Assembly (NCBI RefSeq): GCF_019278525.1
Contig: NZ_CP058986.1
Coordinates: 992,001-1,056,000 of the forward strand
DNA from: Polaribacter sp. HaHaR_3_91
GTDB taxonomy: Bacteria > Bacteroidota > Bacteroidia > Flavobacteriales > Flavobacteriaceae
DNA: 64,000 bases
Direction of reading: 5' to 3'
Position 1 is the stretch's first letter. Every line of letters begins with the position of its first letter. Below are positions 1 through 6,633 of the stretch, in pieces. The notes below the pieces were generated by a model, which had not been told where the DNA came from, ran no database searches, and saw nothing but the letters and a program-made list of their open reading frames with translations. Made by a program: the position numbers and the translations under genes.

Positions 1-259
1 CTTGTATAGGTAAGTCTTTTGCGGCTATAACAGCCGAATTTATATTAGCATCTGAAAAAGCATACTCCTTACCACGACGATGAATAGTGTTAATTTTAGC
101 TAGCTGAGTACGTAATATTTCTGTAAACAATACTTGCGATTTCCCGCCTCTCCATTGTTCTGCTTTTTTAGGACTTACATAGGTATAGCCCATATTGATG
201 AGCAATTGCAACGCAGGTATTTGAGATACATTGTCTTCTAAATATGATGGTGTACTCAT
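1..259 (-). CDS. hsdR: Type I restriction enzyme R subunit, N-terminal 86 codons (partial)
   Basis: The first 86 codons of a minus-strand gene are present, beginning MSTPSYLEDN and containing QWRGGKSQVLFTEILRTQL, typical of the extreme N-terminus of HsdR, the ATP-dependent translocase/nuclease subunit of type I restriction enzymes. The rest, including the nuclease and helicase motifs, is beyond the left edge. Identity rests on this N-terminal pattern plus the hsdM and hsdS genes upstream on the same strand. No consensus promoter was seen directly in front of the ATG on the minus strand; it may be read through from the hsdM operon. Intactness cannot be judged from this window. Confidence 0.8.
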   Translation of the reverse strand, partial: MSTPSYLEDNVSQIPALQLLINMGYTYVSPKKAEQWRGGKSQVLFTEILRTQLAKINTIHRRGKEYAFSDANINSAVIAAKDLPIQ

Positions 260-289
260 AGTGTGTTTTTTAATATAATTGTTAATAAC

Positions 290-320
290 TTTGTTTATAA
301 TGCAAATTTGTGTAATTTTG
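290..320 (+). promoter_or_regulatory. Consensus flavobacterial promoter for the small RNA
   Basis: TTTG at 290-293 and TAATTTTG at 313-320 are separated by exactly 19 bases, matching the Bacteroidetes -33/-7 consensus (TTTG ... TAnnTTTG). It faces right, opposite to every protein gene around it, and predicts a start near 326. A near-palindrome (301-322) overlaps the -7 box. Confidence 0.7.
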
Positions 321-325
321 CAATG

Positions 326-422
326 TCATTACCCAAAGGGTAAAGGACTTGGCTTAGCACTTGTTGCATCAGTCGTATTGCCTTAAGATACGTACCTCGC
401 TTACGAAGTGAGGTTTTTTTTT
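326..422 (+). ncRNA. Candidate ~97-nt small RNA between hsdR and the orf170/DUF3800 pair
   Basis: A short transcription unit is framed by a consensus promoter and a strong intrinsic terminator, with no open reading frame of note. It starts with a perfect 6-bp hairpin (TTACCC-AAA-GGGTAA, 329-343) and ends with a CCTCGCTTACGAAGTGAGG hairpin followed by nine T residues (396-422). It runs opposite to the surrounding genes. I do not recognise the family; comparison with Rfam (for example the Flavobacteria-specific Flavo-1 family) would be decisive. It could be a housekeeping-type sRNA that travels with the element, a regulator of the restriction operon, or a terminator with a fortuitous promoter. 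Confidence 0.55.
394..422 (+). terminator. Intrinsic terminator of the small RNA
   Basis: Hairpin with arms ACCTC(G)CTT/AAG(T)GAGGT and a short loop, followed by an uninterrupted T run on the plus strand only. On the minus strand no T run follows, so it does not serve the minus-strand genes. Confidence 0.75.
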
Positions 423-426
423 GCCT

Positions 427-939
427 TTATTTTTGGTAATCATTATACCAATTGTTAAACCTAGGTTTTTCTAAATTATCTACTTTAAACGCTGTAACTA
501 ATTGCAATTTTTCGGTTACCTCTCTAATAATTACCACATAATCTTTTTCGTGTAACCAATAATATTGTTGGTTTTTACCATTGTGATGTTCACGTTCAAA
601 ATAACGAACTCTCGTATCTTCTTTAAAATGAACTACAGGCTTTATCCAGTGAATTTTATTAGTTCTCTCAGGGTCAAAATATCGTTTTTTGGAATGCTTA
701 CTTTCCCGTGTGCAGATATGTTCAAAACCTACAGGTTTTCCTTTAAATAGGTAATGTCTAGATTTTTTTTTATCATAGACCACTTGTACGTTATTGATGA
801 AAATAGGCTCATCAATCATATCTTTTTTAAATACACCGTAAAGCTGATACATTTGTTCTTTATCTGGACCGTCTAAATCTAAATATTCAAACAGATCGTC
901 TACAATATCTAATTCGTGTTCTTCCTCAAAATAATTCAT
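427..939 (-). CDS. Unknown 170-aa protein, translationally coupled to DUF3800 protein
   Basis: I do not recognise this family. The protein is soluble, highly charged and aromatic, without signal peptide or membrane segment. An acidic N-terminus (residues 1-30) is followed by a basic middle part with HSKKRYF, IHWIKPVVHF and RVRYFERE segments, and a C-terminal HEKDYVVIIREV strand pattern. That alternation resembles small nuclease or toxin folds, but this is only an impression. Its ATG overlaps the stop codon of the DUF3800 gene by one base (TAATG), so the two are coupled and probably act together. Position between hsdS and hsdR suggests an accessory of the restriction system or an independent defence or toxin-antitoxin pair. 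Confidence 0.75.
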   Translation of the reverse strand: MNYFEEEHELDIVDDLFEYLDLDGPDKEQMYQLYGVFKKDMIDEPIFINNVQVVYDKKKSRHYLFKGKPVGFEHICTRESKHSKKRYFDPERTNKIHWIKPVVHFKEDTRVRYFEREHHNGKNQQYYWLHEKDYVVIIREVTEKLQLVTAFKVDNLEKPRFNNWYNDYQK

Positions 940-1676
940 TATTGCTTGTTTTGAGTTTGAATTTGAAAATCGAAAATATTAAACTTTTCTTCAAAAGGTG
1001 CAGTGCCGTCATCTAATTGATAGCCTGATTTTTGTTCTAAATAGGCTACCACTTCTTTTTTAACTTGCGATGATTTTTCTAGCAAATGCAGACCTCTTGC
1101 TTTGTAAGTAATAGCACCTATAAAAAAATCTGCTAGTTGTAAAAACTCACTCTCGTCTGAACGGATGTGTTGAAAAAAATTAAAAGGAGAATCTCTATTG
1201 TATTTTTGCTTGTATTCTTCATTTAAACGAGTATCTAATTTGGTTAAACGCTCCTTACCACGTGTATCTTTAATGTCCAAAATAACTTTATGTGGATTTT
1301 CTAGATAATTTACCCAAGGGTTTCTAAGTAATAAAAATACCAGTGTATAATAAAAAGAATTATGATCTCCTCTGTTAAACTTAGTATGGTCTAACTGGGC
1401 TTTGTTTTTGACTAAAATGGCTCTAAATTCAATATTGCTATCAAAAAAGAAATCTATAATGGCTTTGTAAAAGGGCAAGCGGTTATTAGAAAGCTTATTC
1501 CACTTTAGTTCTGTAGGTGTTTTATGTGTAAGCTTGATTTTTTTTAACTCATTTTTATACAGCTCATAATCTTTAGCTGCTATTTTTGTATAACCAATAC
1601 ACATTAATGGGTGTATGTCGTTTTCTAAATGGCAACTTTCATCTATATAAATATTATGCTGGTATATTTCTGCCAT
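939..1676 (-). CDS. DUF3800 domain protein in the restriction operon
   Basis: 245 aa. The N-terminal YIDESC (D12, E13) and the C-terminal DESEFLQLADFFIGAI match the conserved acidic motifs of DUF3800 proteins, a family of predicted RNase H-like fold with putative metal-binding acidic residues and no firmly assigned biochemical role. The family is common next to restriction systems and on mobile elements. It begins two bases after the hsdS stop codon and its own stop overlaps the start of the 170-aa gene, so it is the third gene of an hsdM-hsdS-DUF3800-orf170 operon. Function as nuclease is inference from family fold. Confidence 0.82.
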   Translation of the reverse strand: MAEIYQHNIYIDESCHLENDIHPLMCIGYTKIAAKDYELYKNELKKIKLTHKTPTELKWNKLSNNRLPFYKAIIDFFFDSNIEFRAILVKNKAQLDHTKFNRGDHNSFYYTLVFLLLRNPWVNYLENPHKVILDIKDTRGKERLTKLDTRLNEEYKQKYNRDSPFNFFQHIRSDESEFLQLADFFIGAITYKARGLHLLEKSSQVKKEVVAYLEQKSGYQLDDGTAPFEEKFNIFDFQIQTQNKQ

Positions 1677-1677
1677 A

Positions 1678-2910
1678 TTAATCTATTGTTACACGCTTTT
1701 TACCCGTTAATAATTGCTGCATTAAACCTTTTTTCTGTTCTTCTTGTGTTCTCAACAAATTATTATACTCATCTATCTCACTCTGTAAAGTATTGATGAA
1801 ATTAATTATAGCTCTTTGCTCTTCTATTTTTGGTAGAGGAATCCTCAACTTTTCGAGTTTACCGAAATACATATAAGTTCTAGAACCACCTTGCTTTTGT
1901 TTCAAGGCGTACCTTTTGAACTCTTCACCTTCATTCAATACATTTAATAGGTACTCTTTTTCTAAAGTTTCCTTAGTTGTAAATACAGGATAAAGTGTAC
2001 TTACTATTCCTTTATCGCATAATGTGTTGATGTTGAACTTAAAAATCAGATCATCACTCATATGTCGATATGTAAAATAACCACGAGGCACGACGTTGTA
2101 ACCAGTATTGTCTTTACTTGCAACCTCTCTTGTATAATAATCTGTTTGAAAAAATATACCTCTTCTGGAAGAAGTTAAAACGGGGTATTGACTTGATTCT
2201 GTACTAACTTCTGAATGTTTAATTAAGTGAGTTTTTAGTTCTGTTAATTCCCACTCCTCACTAAATCCAGGTAAACGTTTTTTACCAGATAACAACTCTT
2301 GCATTAAACCTTTTTTACGTACTTGTAATTTTTCAATAAGGTTTTGTGTGGTTTCTATGGCTTCATCCCATTGTGAGAGGATTTCGGCTATTTTTTTTTG
2401 CTCTTTTAGTGGTGGTAATGGTATTACGTAATTAAATAACTCTTTTAACGTAATACTAACCTGATTAGCATTTCCCCTAACTATTGTTTCAATAAAGTTT
2501 AAATATTTCTTTAACTTAAAATTATGGTATAAATAGTGTTGATTTACTTTGGATTTCAGTCCTCTTAGGATGACCGCATTTTGATTCAATAAAGCTCCCT
2601 CTTGTTTCTTATGCACTTTTATAACTTTTCCTACCATAGAATCGTACATAGGTGGCTTAGACCCAACAGTGGTGAAAACAAGGTCATTCTCTATTAATTT
2701 CCACTTATCATATTGTCCATCTTCATTGCTAATGAAAATAGGATTTTCTTCTTTTATCGAATGTGCATTTGTATCTGAAATTCTAATTACTCTTGTGCCT
2801 TCACTTATATAATTAATTGATTTAAAAGCATACCCTTTGGTGTAGGTTGTTATCTCACCAAGTTTTATTAGTTCCCAAGTATCTGGAATAGTAGAATTAA
2901 TATTGTCCAT
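1678..2910 (-). CDS. hsdS: Type I restriction-modification specificity subunit, two target-recognition domains
   Basis: 410 aa, normal length for a full HsdS. Two target-recognition domains (about 10-165 and 218-360) are each followed by a conserved coiled-coil spacer. The spacers are visibly homologous: PLKEQKKIAEILSQ with RKKGLMQELLSGKKRL (near 168-213) and PKIEEQRAIINFI with EQKKGLMQQLLTGKKRV (near 357-407). HsdS sets the bipartite DNA target for both methylation and cleavage in the HsdR2M2S complex. Start lies two bases after the hsdM stop. The repeated LL(S/T)GKKR segments are the usual sites of recombination between specificity genes. The recognised sequence cannot be predicted from this reading. 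Confidence 0.93.
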   Translation of the reverse strand: MDNINSTIPDTWELIKLGEITTYTKGYAFKSINYISEGTRVIRISDTNAHSIKEENPIFISNEDGQYDKWKLIENDLVFTTVGSKPPMYDSMVGKVIKVHKKQEGALLNQNAVILRGLKSKVNQHYLYHNFKLKKYLNFIETIVRGNANQVSITLKELFNYVIPLPPLKEQKKIAEILSQWDEAIETTQNLIEKLQVRKKGLMQELLSGKKRLPGFSEEWELTELKTHLIKHSEVSTESSQYPVLTSSRRGIFFQTDYYTREVASKDNTGYNVVPRGYFTYRHMSDDLIFKFNINTLCDKGIVSTLYPVFTTKETLEKEYLLNVLNEGEEFKRYALKQKQGGSRTYMYFGKLEKLRIPLPKIEEQRAIINFINTLQSEIDEYNNLLRTQEEQKKGLMQQLLTGKKRVTID

Positions 2911-2911
2911 C

Positions 2912-4396
2912 TTAATAACCCATTTCTTTAAGATAAACCTCCATCTGAGATTCCACCTCGATTAATTTCGCTTTCAGCTCAACTATCTCTTTTTGAGTTT
3001 CTACAATATCAACAGGCTCTTCTTCTACAAACGTATCAACATATCTAGGGATATTAAGGTTGTAATCGTTCTCTTGTATTTCTTCTAATTTGGCAATATG
3101 ACTGTATTTATCAACTGTTTTCCATTGAGAAAAGGTGTTGTAAATTTTGTCAACATCTTCATCACGTAATCGGTTTTGGTTTTTACCATTCTCAAACTCA
3201 TTACTGGCATCAATAAAAAGTATCTCTGTATTGTCTCCTTTATTTTTGTCAAAAATTAAAATAGAGGCAGGAATACCTGTACCATAAAATAAATTTGCGG
3301 GCAAACCAACCACAGCTTTTAATAAATTTTCATCAATAAGTTGCTTACGTATTTTACCTTCGCTACTACCACGAAAAAGAACTCCGTGAGGTAAAATAAC
3401 GCCCGCTTTTCCGTGTTCGTTTAAGGTTTCTATCATATGCGTAATAAATGCATAATCGCCTTTGCTTTTAGGTGGAACACCTCTATGAAAACGACTGTAT
3501 CTATCTGACGGTGCATCTTCTGCTCCCCATTTATCTAAAGAAAACGGTGGATTGGCTACGACAATATCAAATTTCATTAAAGCATCATTATCTACCAATT
3601 TAGGAGAGTTTAGTGTATCTCCCCATTCAATAGTAGCATTGTCCATTTCGTGTAAGAACATATTCATACGTGCCAATGCATAGGTAGAACCATTTACTTC
3701 TTGTCCATTTAAAGATACATTATTACTGCCCACTTCTTTGGCTACTTTAAGTAATAACGAGCCAGAACCACAGGTTGGGTCGCAAATACGATCTCCTGCT
3801 TTTGGTTCTACTAATTTTGCCAATAATTGCGATACTTGTGAAGCTGTATAGAATTCACCAGCCTTTTTACCTGCGCCAGCAGCAAAGTTCCCTATTAAAT
3901 ACTCGTAAGCATCACCAATAACATCGTTATTATTTAGATTAGAAGGTCTTAAGTCTAAAGCTTTAAAATCATTTAGAAGATGCTGTAAACGTCTGTTTCT
4001 ATCTGTTGTTTCTCCAAGATTAGCTTCACTATTATAATCGATGTTTCTAAATACCTTTTCCAGTTTGCTTCTATTGGCTTCTTCTAAGGCTTCTAGTCCA
4101 ATATTAATAATGTCACCTAAATTGCTTTCGTTACGTTTTTCATATAGATAATCAAAAGACGACTTTTCAGGCAACGAAAAACGTTCGTGTTTTAAAGCTC
4201 TTTCTATACGCATTTTATCTCCATTATACTTTTTCTCGTATTCGGCTTTCTTCTCTTTATTTACATCGCTTATGTATTTAATAAAAAGCATTGTAAGTAT
4301 GTAGTCTTTATATTGCCCTGCATCTACTGTACCTCTAAAGGTATCGCAGGCTTTCCATACTTTATTATTTATATCACTTTGTGTTAGTTTACTCAT
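2912..4396 (-). CDS. hsdM: Type I restriction-modification methyltransferase subunit
   Basis: 494 aa. An HsdM N-terminal helical domain (about 10-130) precedes the N6-adenine methyltransferase domain. The S-adenosylmethionine motif DPTCGSGSLL lies near 206-215 and the catalytic NPPF near 282-285; EFYTASQVSQLL (181-) is the usual segment before motif I. The enzyme methylates adenine in the target chosen by HsdS and protects host DNA from HsdR. It opens a tight operon with hsdS and two accessory genes. A 9-bp hairpin lies in its leader 16 bases before the ATG. All motifs look intact. Confidence 0.96.
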   Translation of the reverse strand: MSKLTQSDINNKVWKACDTFRGTVDAGQYKDYILTMLFIKYISDVNKEKKAEYEKKYNGDKMRIERALKHERFSLPEKSSFDYLYEKRNESNLGDIINIGLEALEEANRSKLEKVFRNIDYNSEANLGETTDRNRRLQHLLNDFKALDLRPSNLNNNDVIGDAYEYLIGNFAAGAGKKAGEFYTASQVSQLLAKLVEPKAGDRICDPTCGSGSLLLKVAKEVGSNNVSLNGQEVNGSTYALARMNMFLHEMDNATIEWGDTLNSPKLVDNDALMKFDIVVANPPFSLDKWGAEDAPSDRYSRFHRGVPPKSKGDYAFITHMIETLNEHGKAGVILPHGVLFRGSSEGKIRKQLIDENLLKAVVGLPANLFYGTGIPASILIFDKNKGDNTEILFIDASNEFENGKNQNRLRDEDVDKIYNTFSQWKTVDKYSHIAKLEEIQENDYNLNIPRYVDTFVEEEPVDIVETQKEIVELKAKLIEVESQMEVYLKEMGY

Positions 4397-4412
4397 TTTT
4401 TATTTTTTTAAA

Positions 4413-4436
4413 GGAGCGATAACTTAGTATCGCTCC
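4413..4436 (-). promoter_or_regulatory. Leader hairpin directly upstream of hsdM
   Basis: Perfect 9-bp inverted repeat GGAGCGATA/TATCGCTCC with a 6-base loop, between the DUF2188 stop and the hsdM start. On the minus strand it is followed by only TTT and then an A run, so it is a weak terminator at best; it may attenuate or stabilise the hsdM message. Confidence 0.5.
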
Positions 4437-4447
4437 TGTTTAGTTAA

Positions 4448-4672
4448 TTATCCTTTTGGCGGAAATTTGTCATTTCCGTGAGAATCTTTTCTTTGAATTT
4501 TACCATCCTTTTTATGAATGACTAATTCTGTTTTTTGTTTTTTAGACAATTCTCTACTATAATCTACTGCATCTTGTTTCTTATCAAAATGTTTTGAAGC
4601 TCTTTCAGAACCTCCTTTTTTAGAGTCCCAACCACCATCTGGATTTGGAACTACGTGTCTAGTGTTACTCAT
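4448..4672 (-). CDS. DUF2188 family small protein
   Basis: 74 aa, hydrophilic. The pattern RHVVPNPDGGWDSKKGGS followed by AS(K)HFDKKQDAVDYSREL and a C-terminal IHKKDGKIQRKDSHGND is characteristic of DUF2188, a short two-strand/helix family found across bacteria, often near restriction or mobile genes. No molecular function is established. Here it sits 51 bases before hsdM on the same strand, so it is probably co-transcribed and may be a small DNA- or RNA-associated accessory; that is inference. Its 5' flank is the highly structured 4691-4877 region. Confidence 0.85.
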   Translation of the reverse strand: MSNTRHVVPNPDGGWDSKKGGSERASKHFDKKQDAVDYSRELSKKQKTELVIHKKDGKIQRKDSHGNDKFPPKG

Positions 4673-4690
4673 TTTACTTTAATTTTAAAT

Positions 4691-4877
4691 ACACTCAATA
4701 TCTCGGCGTAGAGTGTGTGAATCCGAGTCTGTGCACATCGTAATTAGGATATGTCATAAGATTGGTATATTTTTGTTTTTCCAAGAACATTGTTTTTATC
4801 AGTTCGGTGACAAGCCACTGAGTGCAAACAATACCAATCTAAAGTCTTCAAGGCGACCAGCTTTAAAGGCTTTTTTT
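4691..4877. ncRNA. Candidate structured RNA / leader element (strand uncertain)
   Basis: No plausible gene fills this gap between the half hsdS and DUF2188, but it is unusually self-complementary. A perfect 10-bp pair AGATTGGTAT (4759-4768) and ATACCAATCT (4831-4840) encloses ATTGTTT/AAACAAT and TCAGT/ACTGA stems. Upstream, ACACTC/GAGTGT (4691-4716) and CTCGG/CCGAG (4702-4727) cross each other as in an H-type pseudoknot. The plus strand ends in AGCTTTAAAGGC and seven T residues, which looks like a terminator; read on the minus strand it would be a 200-base leader of DUF2188-hsdM. I found no clear promoter in either direction. A short plus-strand reading frame through it looks spurious. Confidence 0.45.
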
Positions 4878-4882
4878 ATGTC

Positions 4883-5452
4883 TTACAGTTTAATTTTATT
4901 TGTTATTAATTCGTTTAAAATTCCTTTTTTCAGCGCTTTTTTCTTTTCTAATAGTTGATTTGTTAATGCTATTTCTTCTTCAAGAAGATCTAGTACATCA
5001 ATAACTTTTTGTTGTTCTTCTAAACTCGGTAATGGTATTTCAAAATCTAAAACATCGTTTTTGGCAATAGATGTTATAGAAGATCCCACACCAAGTAATT
5101 CTAACTCGTATCTTTTTCGTTCAGAATTAAGTACAGCAGCCAAATAGCGACTGTCAATCAATGTTGCATCTGCTCTAATAATGTAAAATAATGAGCTAGG
5201 AACAACTTTGCCAAATGACTCATTGTAACTCCAAGCAAAAATTCGTTGTCCTTTTCCAGTAAGAATCACATCATTAGGTTGTAGTAAAAATTTTGTATCT
5301 TTACCTGTAATTTTGATGAAACTATCATCAAATAGCGTTGGATTTAAGAAATTATCAAAATGGCCAGTAGTAAGATATTTGGTATCTCCATCCTTGCTTT
5401 TTTTCTTATAAAGTCCAAATTGAACTTCTGCTATTTGATTAATGTTTGTCAT
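4883..5452 (-). CDS. Half-size HsdS: single target-recognition domain specificity protein
   Basis: About 189 aa from the ATG (MTNINQIAEVQFG). One target-recognition domain (about 1-135 of this product) is followed by one spacer (IPLPSLEEQQKVIDVLDLLEEE ... ALKKGILNELITNK). A full HsdS has two such units, so this is either a functional half subunit that would dimerise, a silent donor cassette for switching the specificity of the adjacent hsdS, or a remnant. The reading frame could open at a TTG 36 bases upstream, but that TTG lies inside the -7 promoter box, so the ATG is preferred. It is the first gene of the restriction locus. Confidence 0.83.
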   Translation of the reverse strand: MTNINQIAEVQFGLYKKKSKDGDTKYLTTGHFDNFLNPTLFDDSFIKITGKDTKFLLQPNDVILTGKGQRIFAWSYNESFGKVVPSSLFYIIRADATLIDSRYLAAVLNSERKRYELELLGVGSSITSIAKNDVLDFEIPLPSLEEQQKVIDVLDLLEEEIALTNQLLEKKKALKKGILNELITNKIKL

Positions 5453-5485
5453 AAAATTTCTTTGTAATCGTTTTCTAATTTGATA

Positions 5486-5517
5486 CAAAGATAGTGATAT
5501 TTACAGTTAAAAAACAA
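5486..5517 (-). promoter_or_regulatory. Promoter of the half hsdS gene
   Basis: On the minus strand TTG (5517-5515) and TATCTTTG (5493-5486) are separated by 21 bases, within the flavobacterial TTG-N17..23-TAnnTTTG pattern. Transcription would start near 5480, leaving a leader of about 28 bases before the ATG at 5452. Confidence 0.6.
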
Positions 5518-5659
5518 GTATTTTTCTTTGTAATTGATTTCTAATTTATGTAAAAAATATAATTCACTGATTTTAAGCAAGTTATGTTGTGTTTTTTTTA
5601 GTGTAATTCAATAATAAAATATTTATCTTTTAGATACATCTAGAGAATTAGTTTTTCCG

Positions 5660-5719
5660 TTTTAAAAATCAGTTGATTTTTATTTAATTTAACTAGCAAA
5701 AATCAACTGATTTTTAAAA
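5660..5719. repeat. Perfect 22-bp inverted repeat with 16-base spacer
   Basis: Arms 5660-5681 and 5698-5719 are exactly complementary. Each arm carries an AATCA(G/A)(T/C)TGATT core that is itself nearly palindromic, giving four half-sites. There is no T run next to it, so it is not a normal terminator. It precedes a GC-rich stretch (5721-5748) unlike its surroundings. Possible protein-binding or replication/transfer site. Confidence 0.7.
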
Positions 5720-5883
5720 TGAGCCTAAGCGGCAGGCGTCACGTACTGTTTATCTTTTTATATAAAAGTATAAAAGTGCATTTATATAAAAAAGAAAGTT
5801 CTAAGTATATAAAACTACAAAAGTATAAAGCTATAAATAGATATTTATAGCTTTATACATTGTTCTATGTTTTAATCAAAAAT
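5720..5883. other. GC-rich island, AT-rich direct repeats and 17-bp palindrome after the relaxase gene
   Basis: This completes a gene-free stretch from 5518. GAGCCTAAGCGGCAGGCG at 5721 is a GC island. It is followed by AT-rich repeats of AAAAGTATAAA (near 5765 and 5818) and by a perfect palindrome with 17-bp arms and a 2-base centre (5823-5858). The palindrome lies just downstream of the relaxase stop codon and may end the mobilization transcript, although no T run follows. Conserved origin-type function is only inferred from the density of repeats. Confidence 0.5.
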
Positions 5884-6633
5884 TCACATTTTAAAACCCC
5901 TGTTTTTTTTATTCATTCGTTTTTCTTGTTGTTCGTAAGATAAAAGTTTCTCAATACCTCTTAAAGATAGTTTTCTATCTATTTCAGAGCCTTTTTTTCT
6001 TACTCCTTTAGCATCTGTAAAAGAAATACCACGACCTATTTTAGTTTGTATATTTTTATTTTTAAGGATAAAAACAACATCTTCAATACTATCTGAAATA
6101 TCTATTGCAGAAAAAATAGCTTCCTTAAGGTCTGTAGTATGTTTGTTATTAGGAATAAACTCTTGATTCATTTTTAATGCTTCAAGCTTTCTACCAACTT
6201 TTCGTAAGTTATATTCTTTTTCTATTACTCTAGAAAAATCTTGACTTTTATAATGTGTATAGCTATTTGAGATCGCTAAATTATTATCCCCAATCCTTGT
6301 ACTCACTATATGAATATGTTCTTTATCTGTGTTTTTTTCATGTAGATAAACTGCAAACATATTGTCTTGAAAACCTATTTTTAAAGCATATCTATTGGCA
6401 ATATCAATCCAATCTTGATTGTTTAACTTGCCTTTATCTTCTGGAGCTGCTCTAATTTTTATATGAAACGTTTTATTAGTACATCTATCATTCTGTGTTT
6501 CTTTTTCTTTCATTTGATTATAAATATCATTTGCATTACCAAAACATTTATTGGTAGTTAAAACTTCTCCACCTTTTTCACAGTACAATAAAGCGTTTTT
6601 GGTAAAAGAAATACTTTGTAGCTTTGTTATCAT
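5884..6633 (-). CDS. Relaxase / mobilization nuclease
   Basis: 249 aa, somewhat short for the family. EHIHIVSTR (H106, H108, R113) is the metal-binding HxH motif of relaxases, with a further histidine at residue 98; Y17 in NALLYCEKGGE is the candidate nicking tyrosine. A basic helical tail (about 170-249, ending KKNRGFKM) would bind DNA. The enzyme nicks oriT and pilots the strand into the recipient. It overlaps the preceding membrane-protein gene by four bases (ATGA), and with mobC forms the order oriT-mobC-orf204-relaxase. Activity depends on a helper conjugation system. Confidence 0.88.
   Translation of the reverse strand: MITKLQSISFTKNALLYCEKGGEVLTTNKCFGNANDIYNQMKEKETQNDRCTNKTFHIKIRAAPEDKGKLNNQDWIDIANRYALKIGFQDNMFAVYLHEKNTDKEHIHIVSTRIGDNNLAISNSYTHYKSQDFSRVIEKEYNLRKVGRKLEALKMNQEFIPNNKHTTDLKEAIFSAIDISDSIEDVVFILKNKNIQTKIGRGISFTDAKGVRKKGSEIDRKLSLRGIEKLLSYEQQEKRMNKKNRGFKM

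Noticed and set aside
4691..4877. Retron ncRNA, tracrRNA or CRISPR-related RNA
   Set aside because: The 10-bp closing stem is suggestive, but there is no reverse transcriptase, Cas gene, or repeat array in the window, and no match to a recalled repeat or anti-repeat.
4713..4958. Plus-strand open frame of 81 codons across the structured region and the end of the half hsdS gene
   Set aside because: It overlaps a real gene on the other strand, has no promoter or ribosome site, and its composition follows the inverted repeats rather than coding preference.
5453..5488. Upstream TTG start of the half hsdS gene
   Set aside because: The TTG is part of the TATCTTTG promoter box, so it would not be in the transcript.
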